A stretch of DNA of 64,000 nt, from NCBI GenBank assembly GCA_920105625.2, contig OV050030.1:73237900-73301899 (forward strand), written 5' to 3'. Each line of letters begins with the position of its first letter. The first letter of the stretch is position 1. The DNA comes from Clusia tigrina (taxonomy: Eukaryota; Arthropoda; Insecta; Diptera; Clusiidae). The notes under the pieces are model-generated. The model was not told the DNA's origin and searched no databases. It saw only the letters and a list, made by a program, of their open reading frames with translations. This document shows positions 1 through 10,375 of this stretch, one piece after another. A program made the translations under genes and the position numbers.

Positions 1-598
1 CAGCTGTAGTCGAGAATGTAGTTGTTGTACCGTACGTAGAGAAGGCAGATGTTGTTGTTGCTGACGAATTTGTTGTAGTTGTCGCACAATCCACTGCTAT
101 ACTGGAGCAGGACATTTTTGGAGGTTTGCCATGTGCACTCCACGAAGAGTGACACGCTCATAGATGTCGTTCCCCACGTGGGAGAGCGCTGCACACTCAT
201 GGCGCTTACCGACTATACTTTGTTTATTAGTTTGTTAAAAATTTTATTTCTTATTATTTTTGCTATATTTTAATCTTATTTTTGTATGTATGTAAAATAT
301 AACGAAAAACAAAATTTTTTGGTGTGGTAACTCTAATCACTTATTATGGCCAGAGTCCACTGTGGCAACACCACACACAACCGGGATTATTTTATTTGTT
401 GTCTCTTTCAACTTTTAACTCATATATGTATATAACAGTTCCTTTGTTTGTTTGATTGTTTATTTATCACTTTTAATGAATTTCAAATTAGTTATTATAA
501 GTATTTAGATTATCTAAACAGAACTAGACACTTTCTTGAAAACTTGCACTTTCGTTTAGCGTCTCTTTCGCGGGTTTTGTAAAATTAGTTATTTGGTT
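1..598. other. Unassigned AT-rich DNA at window edge
   Basis: I see no coding region, LTR end or tRNA here. The first 100 bases are TTG/GTT-rich and the rest is AT-rich with T homopolymers. The only open frame (79-273) starts on TTG and has low-complexity hydrophobic content, so I do not call it. It may be the 3' flank of the Jockey fragment that begins at 599 or older element debris. Confidence 0.4.
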
Positions 599-1860
599 TT
601 AAACATCGATAAATCTCACAAGGGCGGAGCTCGTGTGATTACACGTCCGTATAGTTACACGACCGTTTTGAATTGATCCATGGTTTCTCCGAAAGCCAAA
701 TTGGTGACTTGGGATCAAGGTGTCAACATGCGGTTGCATCTTGTTCAAAAATATGCTTTCAAACAGCTTGGAAAGTATATACAATAGGCTGATAGGTCTG
801 TATGAAGAAGAATTGGTGGGTTCTTTACCCAGCTTGCAGATCATTTTTATTACTGACAATTTCCAAATATTTGGGAAGTATCCTATTCGAAGATCTGCAT
901 TGAACAAGTTTAGAATTAACCTGATGCAATTGAGATATCATTCTTTGCTCGCCTTACAGTTCGTTTTTATAGCAAGAGCCAATTTTTTAAAACTGAACTT
1001 AACCTGATGGTGAGTTTTAAGAACTTTAATATTTGGTTTTGCGAAGCTGTTCGAAGGTGGATTTGGTTTAAACAGACCTTTGAGTGGGTTTGAAAATATA
1101 TTTGCTTTTTCAGCATTGTTTCTAGCCCATTTCCCATTTTCAATTCTAAAGGGTGTATTATGTTCTTGCGGACTTTTGACGAATTTACATTTTATCCACA
1201 AAGAGTAGTTTGTGTTCTTGCCTGGAGTAAGTTTTGCTGTGAACTCTCTTAAACTTATATCCCTCTGATTTCTAAGGGCTTTTCTTAGACGTTGATCAGC
1301 TTCAGCTAGTTTTTGCTTCAACATGGGTGATCGAGCCCTCTGCCACTCTTTTCTAATACGTCTTTTTTCTCTTGCCAGCGCATCAATATATCCGGAAGTG
1401 ATAGTTCTTTTGGAGTATGAAGATGATTTAGTTGCAGCAGTTGCATACACGGCTCCTGAGACCAGTAGTGCGCTAAGTTCGTCAATAAGGAAGTCTATAT
1501 CCTCTGCTGTTTTTAACAGTGGATCAGTCTTTAGATGCCTGCTAATGTACTGACGTTATTTTAGCCAAGTGAATTTGCGGTTTGTTATTTTCATTGGCTG
1601 TGCATTACGCATGGGATGTTTCTGCAAGTTAATTATAATCGATGGGATGTTAATAATTATTTTGGGGTTGAATTGTAAGTTTCGCAGGGAATATGCGATT
1701 ATAGTTCTAGGAACATTAGCCTCTATCCCATCTAGACCGATAGTGCGTGGCGAAGAGTCTCATCCTGCAATCGTGGTAACCCTGCTATTTTTAACAGAAC
1801 ATTACGTATCTATACTGAGGAGTCAATAACGATGGAGATAAAATCTATAAAAAAGTCTGG
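599..1860 (-). mobile_element. Jockey-clade non-LTR retrotransposon fragment (ORF2 remnant)
   Basis: Read on the minus strand, this holds decayed ORF2 of a Jockey-type LINE. From 1860 down to about 1560 is the end of an APE endonuclease domain with in-frame stops. From about 1540 to 940 is the linker (MYATAATKSSSYSKR at 1450). From 907 to 599 is the start of reverse transcriptase: YFPNIWK, then SYRPISLL and IPSHQFGFR, which are the fingers/palm motifs of Jockey-clade RT. The RT stops at 599, so the catalytic YxDD block and the 3' end are missing; the 5' end is missing too. Several frameshifts separate the pieces, so it is inactive. Clade assignment rests on motif spacing known from the family. 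Confidence 0.75.
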
Positions 1861-2341
1861 CTTGGAGCATGATGTCATACGACCCGTCTCGGTGCTCAAC
1901 CTGGCTGTGGACCCAGATTAAAAACTAGCCCAGTCTCGAACGGAGTGCTCTGGATACTTGGTGTCCATCCGGTTCTATCTAGCCTTACCCGCACACTCGG
2001 ACCTCTGCGCGAGCGGACCTCTCTTGTCAGATAGTCGTGGGACGATATATGTTTAAACCAATTTCTAAAAATTCAAAACTAAAGGAGGGCGGTCCTCCCA
2101 AAAAACCGATAGAGACGATCTTGTCTACCGCTAATACAAGGGTGGTAGACAGATCGATAGCAGCAGGAGGCAGAAGGGGCCTAGGCGGTCCCAGCACGAG
2201 TGCTGGTAGCGGGGAACGTGGAGGCCTGGGGAAACCGGTCTCTCGTTTTGGTCATTGGAGCATTGCAGGGAGAAACCTGGGGGAGGTGGTGAAAACCCAA
2301 ACCAGTAGAGGGACCCAGCAGCTCAAAGAAGGTTCTGGGGT

Positions 2342-2602
2342 ATGGCAGGGGGACCGAAAAAACATATCCGTCCTTCAAAGCAGGCCTATTGTGATAGGAA
2401 GGCGACCATTAGGGTCATGGCCAAATCTGAGGCTCTACCCATGGGCCAGCTCACTGAGGAGCAGGCCAAATCGGTAGAGTGGACAAGGGGTGTGCTATCC
2501 GGCTTGGGTAAACCGGCGGTTATAGCCCCAAAGAGGCAACGTTCGGCAGAAGAGACAGGTGAGGTCGCCAAAAGGCAAAAATTGGAGGCAACTTCGAAAT
2601 AA
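2342..2602 (+). pseudogene. LOA-1 ORF1 remnant
   Basis: This 86-codon frame resembles the C-terminal part of LOA/I-type ORF1 proteins, which bind element RNA. It has an IRPSKQAYCDRKAT start, a helical LTEEQAKSVEWTRGVL segment and a basic PKRQRSAEE tail. Upstream, 2037-2480 is glycine- and arginine-rich and open in another frame, probably the shifted N-terminal half. After 2602 the sequence jumps to the ORF2 linker, so the CCHC knuckles and the endonuclease have been lost in a deletion near 2600-2714. The assignment is by general resemblance only. Confidence 0.5.
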
Positions 2603-2714
2603 GAAATGTTAGGAAGACCAACTCACCCATTTTTAACTTTTACTTAGAGCAAAATATTGCCTGCCTTAGTGAAAAAATAAGTAACCCCTAGGAACTACAT
2701 ATTGAATTAAAAAA

Positions 2715-4905
2715 ATGATAATAAATTAATTGAGGCTTTTGAAAATAGTTGCAATCTAGATGTGAAGAAACGTTCTAGGAGCGTCCCCTGGTGGAGTGGG
2801 GAGCTAATCATTTTGCGCAAAAAAGCTCATCAACTCTTTAATAGAGCCAATTCTAATGGTGACTGGGCATCCTATATAAGTGCCTTAACGGCCCATAATA
2901 ATGAGTTGAGAAGATCTAAGAGAGACTCATGGAAAAAGTACTGTGAGGAGATTGAAACTCTCCCAGCAGCTATCCGACTCCAGAAATCACTCAATAAAGA
3001 TCACTCAAATGGCCTTTCTACACTCAAGAAGATTGACGAAAATTGTACGGAGAGCCTGGAAGAGACGGGACAGCTTTTGTTGGACACTCACTTTCCAGGC
3101 TGCGCCACTAGTGGAGAGGATAGTGAAATCATCGAGAATACTCGTATCTTGATGCCTACACGGAGGGAGCTCTCACTGGCTCGCAGAATCTTTACCGTCA
3201 ACACCACCAAATGGGCTATCTCCACTTTTAGACCATTCAAATCCCCAGGTGTCGATAATATACAACCATGCCTACTTCGGCAAGGTGTTGATTCGCCACG
3301 ATCTATCGTCACTCCTATGGTTATTGGTTATCGACTAGCTCTTACAAACTCTCAATGACCCCGGATACGAAGTTCAGGGCTTTGCGGATGATTTGGTAAT
3401 TATGGTCAGAGGCAAGTTTGACTCTACCGTAACAGATCGCGTGCAACTAGCTCTTGACATCATTCAAAACTGGTTTCAGGAGAAGGGCCTATCGATAAAT
3501 CCGAATAAAACAAACGTGGTACCCTTAACCAGAATGTCCAATGAAATAAAATATCTGGGAATAATCCTAGACAAAACTCTAACTTGGAAAAACCACTTAT
3601 CATACATAACTAGTATGCCTTAAGAGCAACCTACGCTTGCCAGAGGTTGTACGGTAAAACATGGGGACTGCGGCCAAAAATTATGGCGTGGTCATATAAA
3701 ACAATAATAGTACCATTGATTACATACGCTTCGTTGGTATGGTGGCCAAAAGTAAACCAAACAAAAGCTCAGATGACCCTTAACAAGATTCACCGTGAGC
3801 AATGAGAACGTGCCCCATACTAGCTTTGGGAATGATCACTAGACTGACTCCTCTACACCTTGTAGTTAAGAGGATGGTGGCCAGCGCGGCCCTAAGGCTA
3901 CCTAATCTAGCCCATCTTGAAAAAGGCAACCTATCGAGACACGCAAAGATTCTGGACACTGTCTGGAATTCTCCGTGCCTCATGGTCTTCGACAAAATGG
4001 ACAGAAAATTAGACTTCTCCAAGCACTTCAAAGTGGTCATCAGTGACCGTTCAGCTTGCAGAAACAATGAAATAATAATAAAACAGGACTCACAGTTGTG
4101 GTATACAGATGGGTCCAAAATGGAAGATGGCAGTGCAGGAGCTGGAATTGTAGGGCCAAATTTCCAAAAAGCAATTGCAATGGGAAAAACAGCTTCCATT
4201 TTTCAGACGGAGGTCCACGCTTTAGAGTTATGTGTTAGAGAATGTCTACGCAGGAGTACACGCGACACCAAATTATGCATACTCTCAGATAGCCAGGCAG
4301 CTCTGAAATCAGGAATAAACTTCTCATTCTAATCAAATCTGGTCTGGCTGTGGTCTAAACTCCTCAATACTCTAGCAGCGAGAAACTCTGTTACGCTAAT
4401 GTGAGTACCGGGACATGAGGGACATGAGGGGCATGAGGGATATGAGGGACATGAGGGATATGAGGGCAACGAAATGGCAGACTCTTTGGCAAAAAGGGGC
4501 GCAGACAACCCTGGCCTGACCTGCCTTTATAGGTCAAGAACCCTTCTGTGGGGTAAACAGCAGCTACACAAATAACCTGTAGTGCGAACAGGAAAAACGA
4601 GGTCTGCTAAACTACTGTAGAGCCCAAAAAGGCATGCGGCAGTCGAGACTACTCGTTGATCCTGAACACATCAGGGTAGATGCTTCTTGAAACCTCAGCA
4701 GAAATGACATCAAACTCTATACTGAACTTTTAACAAGACACTCTATACTAAATTACCATCTGAAAAAAATAGGCGTGGTAGAGGACGATTCCTGTCGACT
4801 CTGTCAAGAGGAGCAGGAAATAGCAGAACACATTCTATGCAGTTGCCCAGCGGTGGCAAGACGCAGACATAATTACCTAGGCAGTGGGTTCGTATCTCCA
4901 AATCA
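2715..4905 (+). pseudogene. LOA-1 ORF2 remnant (linker, partial RT, RNase H, C-terminal Cys/His domain)
   Basis: The linker at 2715-3150 carries SVPWWSGEL and LLLDTHFPG, typical LOA motifs. RT fingers end at SPGVDNIQPCLL (about 3250-3275). A deletion then joins this to the end of the palm, with FADDLVIMV at about 3383-3409 and the thumb motif IKYLGIILDKTLTWKNHL. RNase H begins at WYTDGSKMEDGSAGAG (about 4099), with E in the QTEVHALEL helix and D in LSDSQAAL. The domain end at 4405-4500 contains an expanded 9-bp repeat. A C-x2-C...H...C block lies at about 4790-4860. Stops and frameshifts interrupt all parts. The RT catalytic aspartates in FADD are kept, but the palm around them is gone. Confidence 0.75.
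4411..4464 (+). repeat. In-frame 9-bp minisatellite inside the LOA-1 RNase H domain
   Basis: Six tandem 9-bp units (GGA CAT/TAT GAG, one GGG variant) encode Gly-His/Tyr-Glu repeats. They sit where RNase H of this clade has a VPGHEG...NEMAD motif, the loop containing the catalytic histidine and the last aspartate. The flanking residues VP and GNEMADSLAKRGA are still readable in the same frame, so the array expanded a conserved GHEG motif without shifting the frame. Confidence 0.9.
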
Positions 4906-4994
4906 CCTAGTTCAAATTAATTAGTTGGGTACGAGGCTGCAAAATAGATCTCTTAGGTCGCGGTGTTCTTTTAGCCTGTTAATAATAATAATTT

Positions 4995-6563
4995 ATATCT
5001 TCTTGCTCCCTCAGTTAAGCAATGGCGATACAGTGGCGGCACGCATTGAGCTGCAAAATATCAGATTCTGGATAGCCTCTGCCTATATGCCCCATGACAA
5101 GGACGCCCCACCGAAGGAGGTACGGACATTGGTGATGGAGGCAGCCGCAGCCAACAGTTACTTGGTTCTCTCCAGAGATATTAACGCCCACAATACATTG
5201 TGGGGTAGTACCGCCACAAATGCAAGAGGTCAGTTTTAGACTTTATCATTGAAAATAAGCTTACTGTCCTAAATTTAGGCTCAGAGCCGACTTTTATAAT
5301 ACAGAATAGAAGTTTTGGATATTACCTTCGATCATTTCGCGAATAATGTAAGATGAAGATTTTCGAATGGAAATTCCTACTCTGACCATCCATATCTATA
5401 GATAAGACGTATAGAGATATACGGAGAACGGACTAGCTACAGTATAGCAAGACGCTCATGGATTCACTGTCAAGGAATCCCCCGTCTGACCCTGTGGAAT
5501 TAGACGGGCTGATAAATCAGGTAACCAGGGCCTTGAATATTTCACTGACAGCCGGGTGCCCGGTTGTGAAACTGAGAGGCAAGAATAAACCACCTTGTTG
5601 GTCGATGGATCTAGGCCATCTCCGGAAGTCTAATAGGCGGTAATTCAACAGGGCTTAAACTTCCGGTTTGCCCTCGCACTGGGAAGCCTATAAGGCTGAA
5701 CTAAAAACATACAAAAAATCAATCAGAACTCCGCAACAAGAGTCCTGGCAAAATTATTGTAGGGATGTGGCAGAAATATCGGAAGCAGCCAGACTAAGGG
5801 GAATCCTAGCGATGACAGCATACAACCTGGGCCACCTAAAAGGTCCACGTGGTGTGTGGAGCGAATGGAGCGAGGTATCTTTAGCTCTTCTCTTAGATAC
5901 GCATTTTCCAGGTTAGAAGCTGTCTTAACCTGGGCTATTCTCCTAATATGGAGAGCAACCAAGGTTTCTTTCATACCCAAAGCGGGCAGGTCCTCACATG
6001 TAAATCCTAAAGACTTTAGACCAATCAGTCTCACGTCTTTCCCCTAAAAACATTGGAGAGATTTATGGATGCACACTTACGGGAAGCTATACCAACTGCT
6101 AGAATCTCCTCGGCACAACATTCATACACAAAGGGCAAATCGATAGAGACGGCGTAACACGTACTTATTCCTATAGTGGGAAAGCCATCCAGCAGAAGGA
6201 TTTTGCACTGGCGGCGTTCATTGTCATAGAAGGCGCTTTTAACAACATAAAAGCTAACGCCATTACAGGAGCGTTAGAAGCTTTGGGCGTTGATCCTAAT
6301 GAGGTTGCACTGATAGAGTCTAAACACGTCAGCAGAAAAGTACCTACACTTTAAGCAGACAGGTCTGCAGAGGCACTCCACAGTGAAGAGCTCTCTCCAC
6401 CCTGCACTGGAATTTCGTAAATTCCTTACTGCTAGCCCTGGATAGGGGGGTTGCCACGTCAACTCCTATGCTGACGATTTGGAAATTGTGATTAGAGGGA
6501 AATATCCAAACACTCTTATGGATATTTTGCGCTCTAGCATGGCCACGCTTACTGGTTGGACGA
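4995..6563 (+). mobile_element. LOA-2, 5' part (endonuclease, linker, RT), truncated at both ends
   Basis: A second LOA-clade LINE in the same orientation as LOA-1. It begins within the endonuclease domain (IRFWIASAYMPHDKD at about 5060, then HNTLWGSTATNARG). The linker follows (5458-5870, with stops). RT starts near 5870 and contains VSFIPKAGR...PKDFRPISLTSF, then AHLREAIP and AQHSYTKGKSIET. The RT motif with D is read as YADDLEIVIRGKYP at about 6468. The element breaks at 6563, where a BEL LTR begins, and resumes at 13333 in the RT thumb. Many stops make it a relic. The part before 4995 is missing. Confidence 0.75.
5012..6563 (+). pseudogene. LOA-2 ORF2 remnant, N-terminal and RT part
   Basis: ORF2 supplied nicking and reverse transcription. 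Visible in order are: the second half of the APE endonuclease (5012-5350, with a readable IENKLTVLNLGSEPT region), a linker with PCWSMDLGHLRKSNRR and WEAYKAELKTYKKSIRT, and RT fingers and palm with FRPISL, GKSIET, an altered 'AFIDIEGAFNN' region at about 6220-6245 and the YADD motif at about 6468-6480. At least six frameshifts or stops are present. The frame is cut by the BEL-1 insertion in the segment TLTGW and its continuation lies 6.8 kb downstream. Confidence 0.7.
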
Positions 6564-6596
6564 TGTAGCACAATGCCCTAATATTCTAATGTAACA
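6564..6596 (+). repeat. BEL-1 copy A 5' LTR remnant (first 33 bp)
   Basis: The sequence from TGTAGCACAATGCCC to AATGTAACA matches the first bases of the LTRs at 7778 and 12993 with a few changes. It then runs directly into pol sequence (CTTGTATGTGC), which in copy B lies near 11467. The trinucleotide ACA is shared by both partners at the join, the mark of a microhomology-mediated deletion of about 3.7 kb. Confidence 0.85.
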
Positions 6597-7745
6597 CTTG
6601 TATGTGCAAAACCAAAATGTGCGCCTGTGAAACCGATGACTGTTCCAAGACTCGAATTACAAACAGCTGTGTTGGGTACACGGCTAGAGCAAATGGTTCT
6701 TGACGAACATGATCTTGCTGTTAGTTCATGAGTCTTCTGGAGCGACTCAACAACGGTGATCAATTGGATAAAGTCTGAGCACCGCCGCTACAAGCCGGTC
6801 GTAGCACATCTTATAGCGGAGATTCTCACCAATACTCATCCGAATGCTTGGAGATGGATTCCGACCCATGAGAACGTCGCTGACGACGCGACACGTCGTA
6901 ACTGTGATATTAATACTTGCTCTTCGTCGCGTTGGTTCAGGGGTCCTACATTCTTGTCAATGCCAGAGGAGTCTTGGCTTCAAGACATTCTTGCAGCTTG
7001 CAATAAAGTCGGAAATGAAGAAGAGATTCTTGAAAAGCCAGTTTTTCTTGTCTCTAGCAATGTGTTTATGGAATTTAATCGTTTCTCGTCCTATAATAGA
7101 TTAAAACGGATTACTGCCTGGATCATAAGGTTCACCAATCGCACCCGCCGACTACGCCCAGGTAATGACGACCATGGTCTGACCATAAGCGAGCTGGATG
7201 CAACTGAGATATTATTGTGTAGACAAGCTCAAGCTGAGGTGTACGCTGAGGATATAAATCGACTGGCAGAAGGTCCAACGTTGCCCAAGAGCAGTCAGCT
7301 ATGCGGCCTGGTACCTTACTTGGATAAGGATCGCGTCAAAAGAGTAGGTGGCCGAATTGAGGCAGCCAGCTGGCTTCTTTTCCAAACCGTGCATCCAATT
7401 GTTCTGCCACCGAAGCACCGTTTTACAACGCTAATAGTGGCCGGTGATCACCGAGGGATGAAGCATCAAAATATTGAGGCGACGATCGGTGAAATCCGGC
7501 GAAAATTCTGGGTCGTCCAGGTGAGACGAGTTCTACAACATGACATCGCGAACTGTTGCGAGTGCAGGAGAATGCGCTCTAAGCCAGTCACGCCCATTAT
7601 GGGGCCTCTTCCTGAAGATCGCTTGTTGCCGTTCGTTAGACCATTTAGTTAGAGCTGATGGCGAAATCAGGCGAGCAGATGTCCGAACAAGCATATGGCT
7701 GCTCCGTCGTCCAACATCAAAGCTGGCCGTTTTGGACGTTGAATA
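6597..7745 (+). pseudogene. BEL-1 copy A pol remnant (RNase H end and integrase zinc domain)
   Basis: Matches copy B from 11465 onward at very high identity. It contains the end of BEL RNase H (FWSDSTTVINWIKSEHRRYKP, with a TGA just before VFWSD), the connection domain and the HHCC integrase zinc region (HRGMKHQNIEATI...CCECR). It then jumps from RPFS at about 7650 to the C-terminal ADGEIRRADVRTS segment, deleting the whole DDE core. Unlike copy B it retains the 31 bp around 7000-7030 (CNKVGNEEE), so a frame broken in B is open here for 298 codons (6756-7652). Confidence 0.85.
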
Positions 7746-7777
7746 GAGTGAATCTGAGTGATTCACGGGTGTGGGGA

Positions 7778-8082
7778 TGTAACAAAATGCCCTAATATTC
7801 TATTGTAACATAAATGTAATATTCTAATGTAACATAAATGTAACGAAGCTCTACTTTTAAACTGTACTTGTAAGCTTTCCGAGTTTGTGTCTCTGTTTCG
7901 AACATCTAGCTCACGAGCTGTAAAGTGATTAAAGATTAGAAGTGTCGTCAGCGTTCATAGAGAGAGGTTCTTTTTAATAATGTATTCTTTGTTCCATGTC
8001 GTTAGAAATAAATGTATGTATTTTGTTTTAATAAACGTACTGCATTCTATTTCAAAAGCCCTTGGATTTCGTCGACGCTACA
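7778..8082 (+). repeat. BEL-1 LTR, shared: 3' LTR of copy A and 5' LTR of copy B
   Basis: This 305-bp LTR runs from TGTAACAAAATGCC to GTCGACGCTACA. It is preceded by the purine tract GTGTGGGGA and followed by gag leader sequence, so it has the context of both a 3' and a 5' LTR. AATAAA-type signals occur near 8008 and 8030. Compared with the LTR at 12993 it lacks about 35 bp between GAGAGAG and GTTCTTTTTAAT. Its first 60 bp hold a short duplication of the ATTCTAATGTAACATAAATGTAA motif, also seen in the other LTR. Confidence 0.9.
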
Positions 8083-8372
8083 ATTTTTATTTCGCAGTTT
8101 ATTTGATATACTGTAACATTTTTTGAAGCCACTACTCGGCAGCCAGCGGATAAACAGTTTATAGAAAGCAGCGCTGCCAACCACTACGCCACAGCCAGCA
8201 AGAGACAGTTTACAGAAAGCAGCGCTGCCAGTCAACAACCGCAGCCAGCGGACATACAGTGTATACAATGCGCTGCTTGCCAGAAAAAATCCGCGGTCAG
8301 CGGACTGATTGCTACCATTTATTTGACTTGACAAAAACCCACGTGTGACTCTCAAATAATGTTAAGAAAGGA
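8083..8372 (+). promoter_or_regulatory. BEL-1 leader with tandem CAGCCAGC/CAGCGCTGCC repeats
   Basis: This is the untranslated leader between the LTR and gag. I do not see a convincing tRNA-complementary primer site immediately after 8082. From about 8141 to 8310 an imperfect unit of about 50-60 bp recurs three to four times: CAGCCAGCGG, an ACAGTTTA(T/C)AGAAAG block, then CAGCGCTGCC. The palindrome CAGCGCTG occurs at 8169-8176 and 8220-8227, with a diverged copy near 8268. Such leader repeats could be packaging or dimerisation elements; that function is inference. Confidence 0.6.
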
Positions 8373-9605
8373 ATGAAACGCCCTAGATTTTGCGGAGAAA
8401 CAACCACACCACGGTGTTGGAACGCTATGCATAAATCGGCACCCACCACAACCGCCGCAAATGCATCCACAGCATTTAAAGATTCGTTAAGTGCTTCCAC
8501 AGTCGCCGTCACTCCAACTGCAAACACAGCCGCATATGCCACAACCGCCACAAATAGCACAAGCGCAGCCATAACCAGCGAAATCGTTGCCACAGTCTCC
8601 AGCGGTGCAAAAGCCGCCACCGCATGACTCCCATATATAAATGAGAGCAATGCCGCACAACAGGTGAGTTTCCTACTACAGCAAATTAAGATTTTAGAGA
8701 CTCAATTGCGAAACACACAGTCGCAGCTGAGTCCAAGTGTTAACCAACGTCAGACCTGGGAGGAAGCGTACCTTTGTAGCGGAACTGTTTCGGTGCCGCC
8801 GACGCTAAACAGTACACACGGCGGCGCGTCGCAGTTGCAGTTGACGTTCGCTAATCCTCTGCCACCTTCGCCGTTACTAAACATTTCTCCGGCCGTAACA
8901 TATACAACTACGTCGCTACCAACAACCACATGGGCCGCACCGTTTAATCAAACCTCGCAGTTCTTAAACCATGCCCAAATGCCACATATAGTGAAATGTC
9001 TCAAAGGTGAAGCAAGGGAAGTGGTGAAATCGCTACTTATCCATCCGGATAACGTGGGTGCTGTTATGGAGCAGCTGAAATTTAGATTTGGTCGGCCAGA
9101 ACTATTAATACGTAGCCAGTTGCGCCAATTTAAAGAAGTTGCACCAATTTCTGAATCCGCTGTAGACAAAATTATTCCGTTTGCTACCAAAACTAAAAAC
9201 TTGTCTATTTTTTTGCAGTCTGTCGGCGGAGTGCAGCATCTCGCAAACCCTACGCTACTGGAGGAATTAATTAGCAAGCGTCCCATGAGTAAACGAATGG
9301 ACTGAGCGAAGTACGCTTACCCAATAAAACTATATCCAACCGTCGGGGATTTTAGAAATTGGTTGAGCGATGTTGCGAATCTAGTTTCCACCCTGCAGGT
9401 GCACTGCGACGTCCAATGACGGGTAGTACTGCACTCGACCGAAAATCGAAGTAGAGAGAATCTAAGCACGAACTTTGCCAGGTATCCAATTTGCAAAGGA
9501 TAACACAAGATAAATACCTGTAAGAAATTTCTGGATTGTTGCGTAGCTGATAGATCGGTAGAGGCGAAGCGCAACCGCTTGTGCTTTTCATGCCTTAGAG
9601 GTGGC
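8373..9605 (+). pseudogene. BEL-1 gag pseudogene
   Basis: Structural polyprotein of a BEL/Pao retrotransposon. The N-terminal part (8373-8627) is Ala/Thr/Ser-rich. After a frame change, 8664-9305 carries the conserved BEL gag core: KCLKGEAREVVKSLL, FRFGRPELLIRSQLRQ and HLANPTLLEELISK. Readable sequence continues past the stop at 9303 (LYPTVGDFRNWLSDVANLV). A remnant zinc knuckle RLCFSCLRGGHAG lies near 9570-9610. Stops at several positions and the fused or compressed C-terminus show it is dead. Confidence 0.8.
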
Positions 9606-9639
9606 CACGCTGGATGAAGGATAATCTATAACAATGATG

Positions 9640-10375
9640 TATGCAAATCTTATGCAGGCACCAGGACTTCGAGGTCAACAACGCGAACTGAGCCTTCAAT
9701 GGGTCGGAGCAAGAATGGCACAGGAACCGGCTACTATAGTCAACCTTCAGGTCAGTGGAATAGGATTTGCGACAAGTTTATGCCGTGTCTGAACTCAATT
9801 TACCGGTGCAGAGCCTGGGTGGAAACGATTTGAGTCGAAGCCCTGCACCCCTACTCCACCTGCCGAAGCCATTCACCAACGTTACGCCGAAATTGCTAAT
9901 TGGGTTAGACCATTGCCAAATGGGATTGCCCTCAGAAACATTAAAACTGTGATGTCGTGGACTGTATGATGCCAAAACGGAATTGGGATGGGTGGTTTTT
10001 GGACCCAGCAGAAGGACCGTTGCATCAACAGCGACGTGCCTACATGTGAGTGTGGTCAGCGACCAAAGACTACATACTTTAGTGGAAAATTATTTTGACA
10101 TAGAGAACTCTGGGGTAAGGCCGGCGCCAGCTTGAAAAAGCGACACAGATTTGCGTGATGAGCATATTCTGAAAGTAAATACGCTTCATGTTAATGGAAG
10201 GTTCCAGACTGGACTCTTGTGGAGAAGTGATAGCATCGCACTGCCAGACAACTACGAAATGGCCGAGAGGCGACTTGTAGGAATTGAGCGGAAGATGAAA
10301 AAAATAGCGTTTTTGCCACCGACTATAAAACTATTATACAGAGTTATATTAACAAAAACTACGCCCGAAAATTGA
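9640..10375 (+). pseudogene. BEL-1 protease/linker remnant
   Basis: Between gag and RT several frames carry fragments of the BEL aspartic protease C-terminal half: LRGQQRELSLQWVG, then NLPVQSLGGNDL and KLLIGLDH at 9790-9925, and LGWVVFGPS near 9985. The last is the landmark that ends the protease-like domain in BEL pol. The catalytic DSG motif is not visible, so the front of the domain has been deleted. The segment 10151-10375 (RFQTGLLWRSDSIALPDNYEMAERRL) is the spacer before RT. It is open in frame but isolated by frameshifts. Confidence 0.7.

Larger units (their letters stand above)
1861..4994 (+). mobile_element. LOA-1: degenerate LOA-clade non-LTR retrotransposon
   Basis: A plus-strand LINE of the LOA clade, recognised by an ORF1 remnant, the ORF2 linker with a VPWW motif, an FADD-type RT motif, an RNase H domain (LOA elements carry one) and a C-terminal cysteine/histidine block ending near 4905. 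It closes with a short TTAATAATAATAA tail at 4979-4991, as expected for target-primed reverse transcription. The endonuclease and most of the RT palm are deleted and several frameshifts are present. The 5' limit is uncertain: 1861-2036 has no coding signal and may be 5' UTR. LOA-2 debris of the same clade follows directly. Confidence 0.7.

Noticed and set aside
2181..2571. Minus-strand frames opposite LOA-1 ORF1
   Set aside because: Antisense to a recognisable ORF1 remnant, with no motif.
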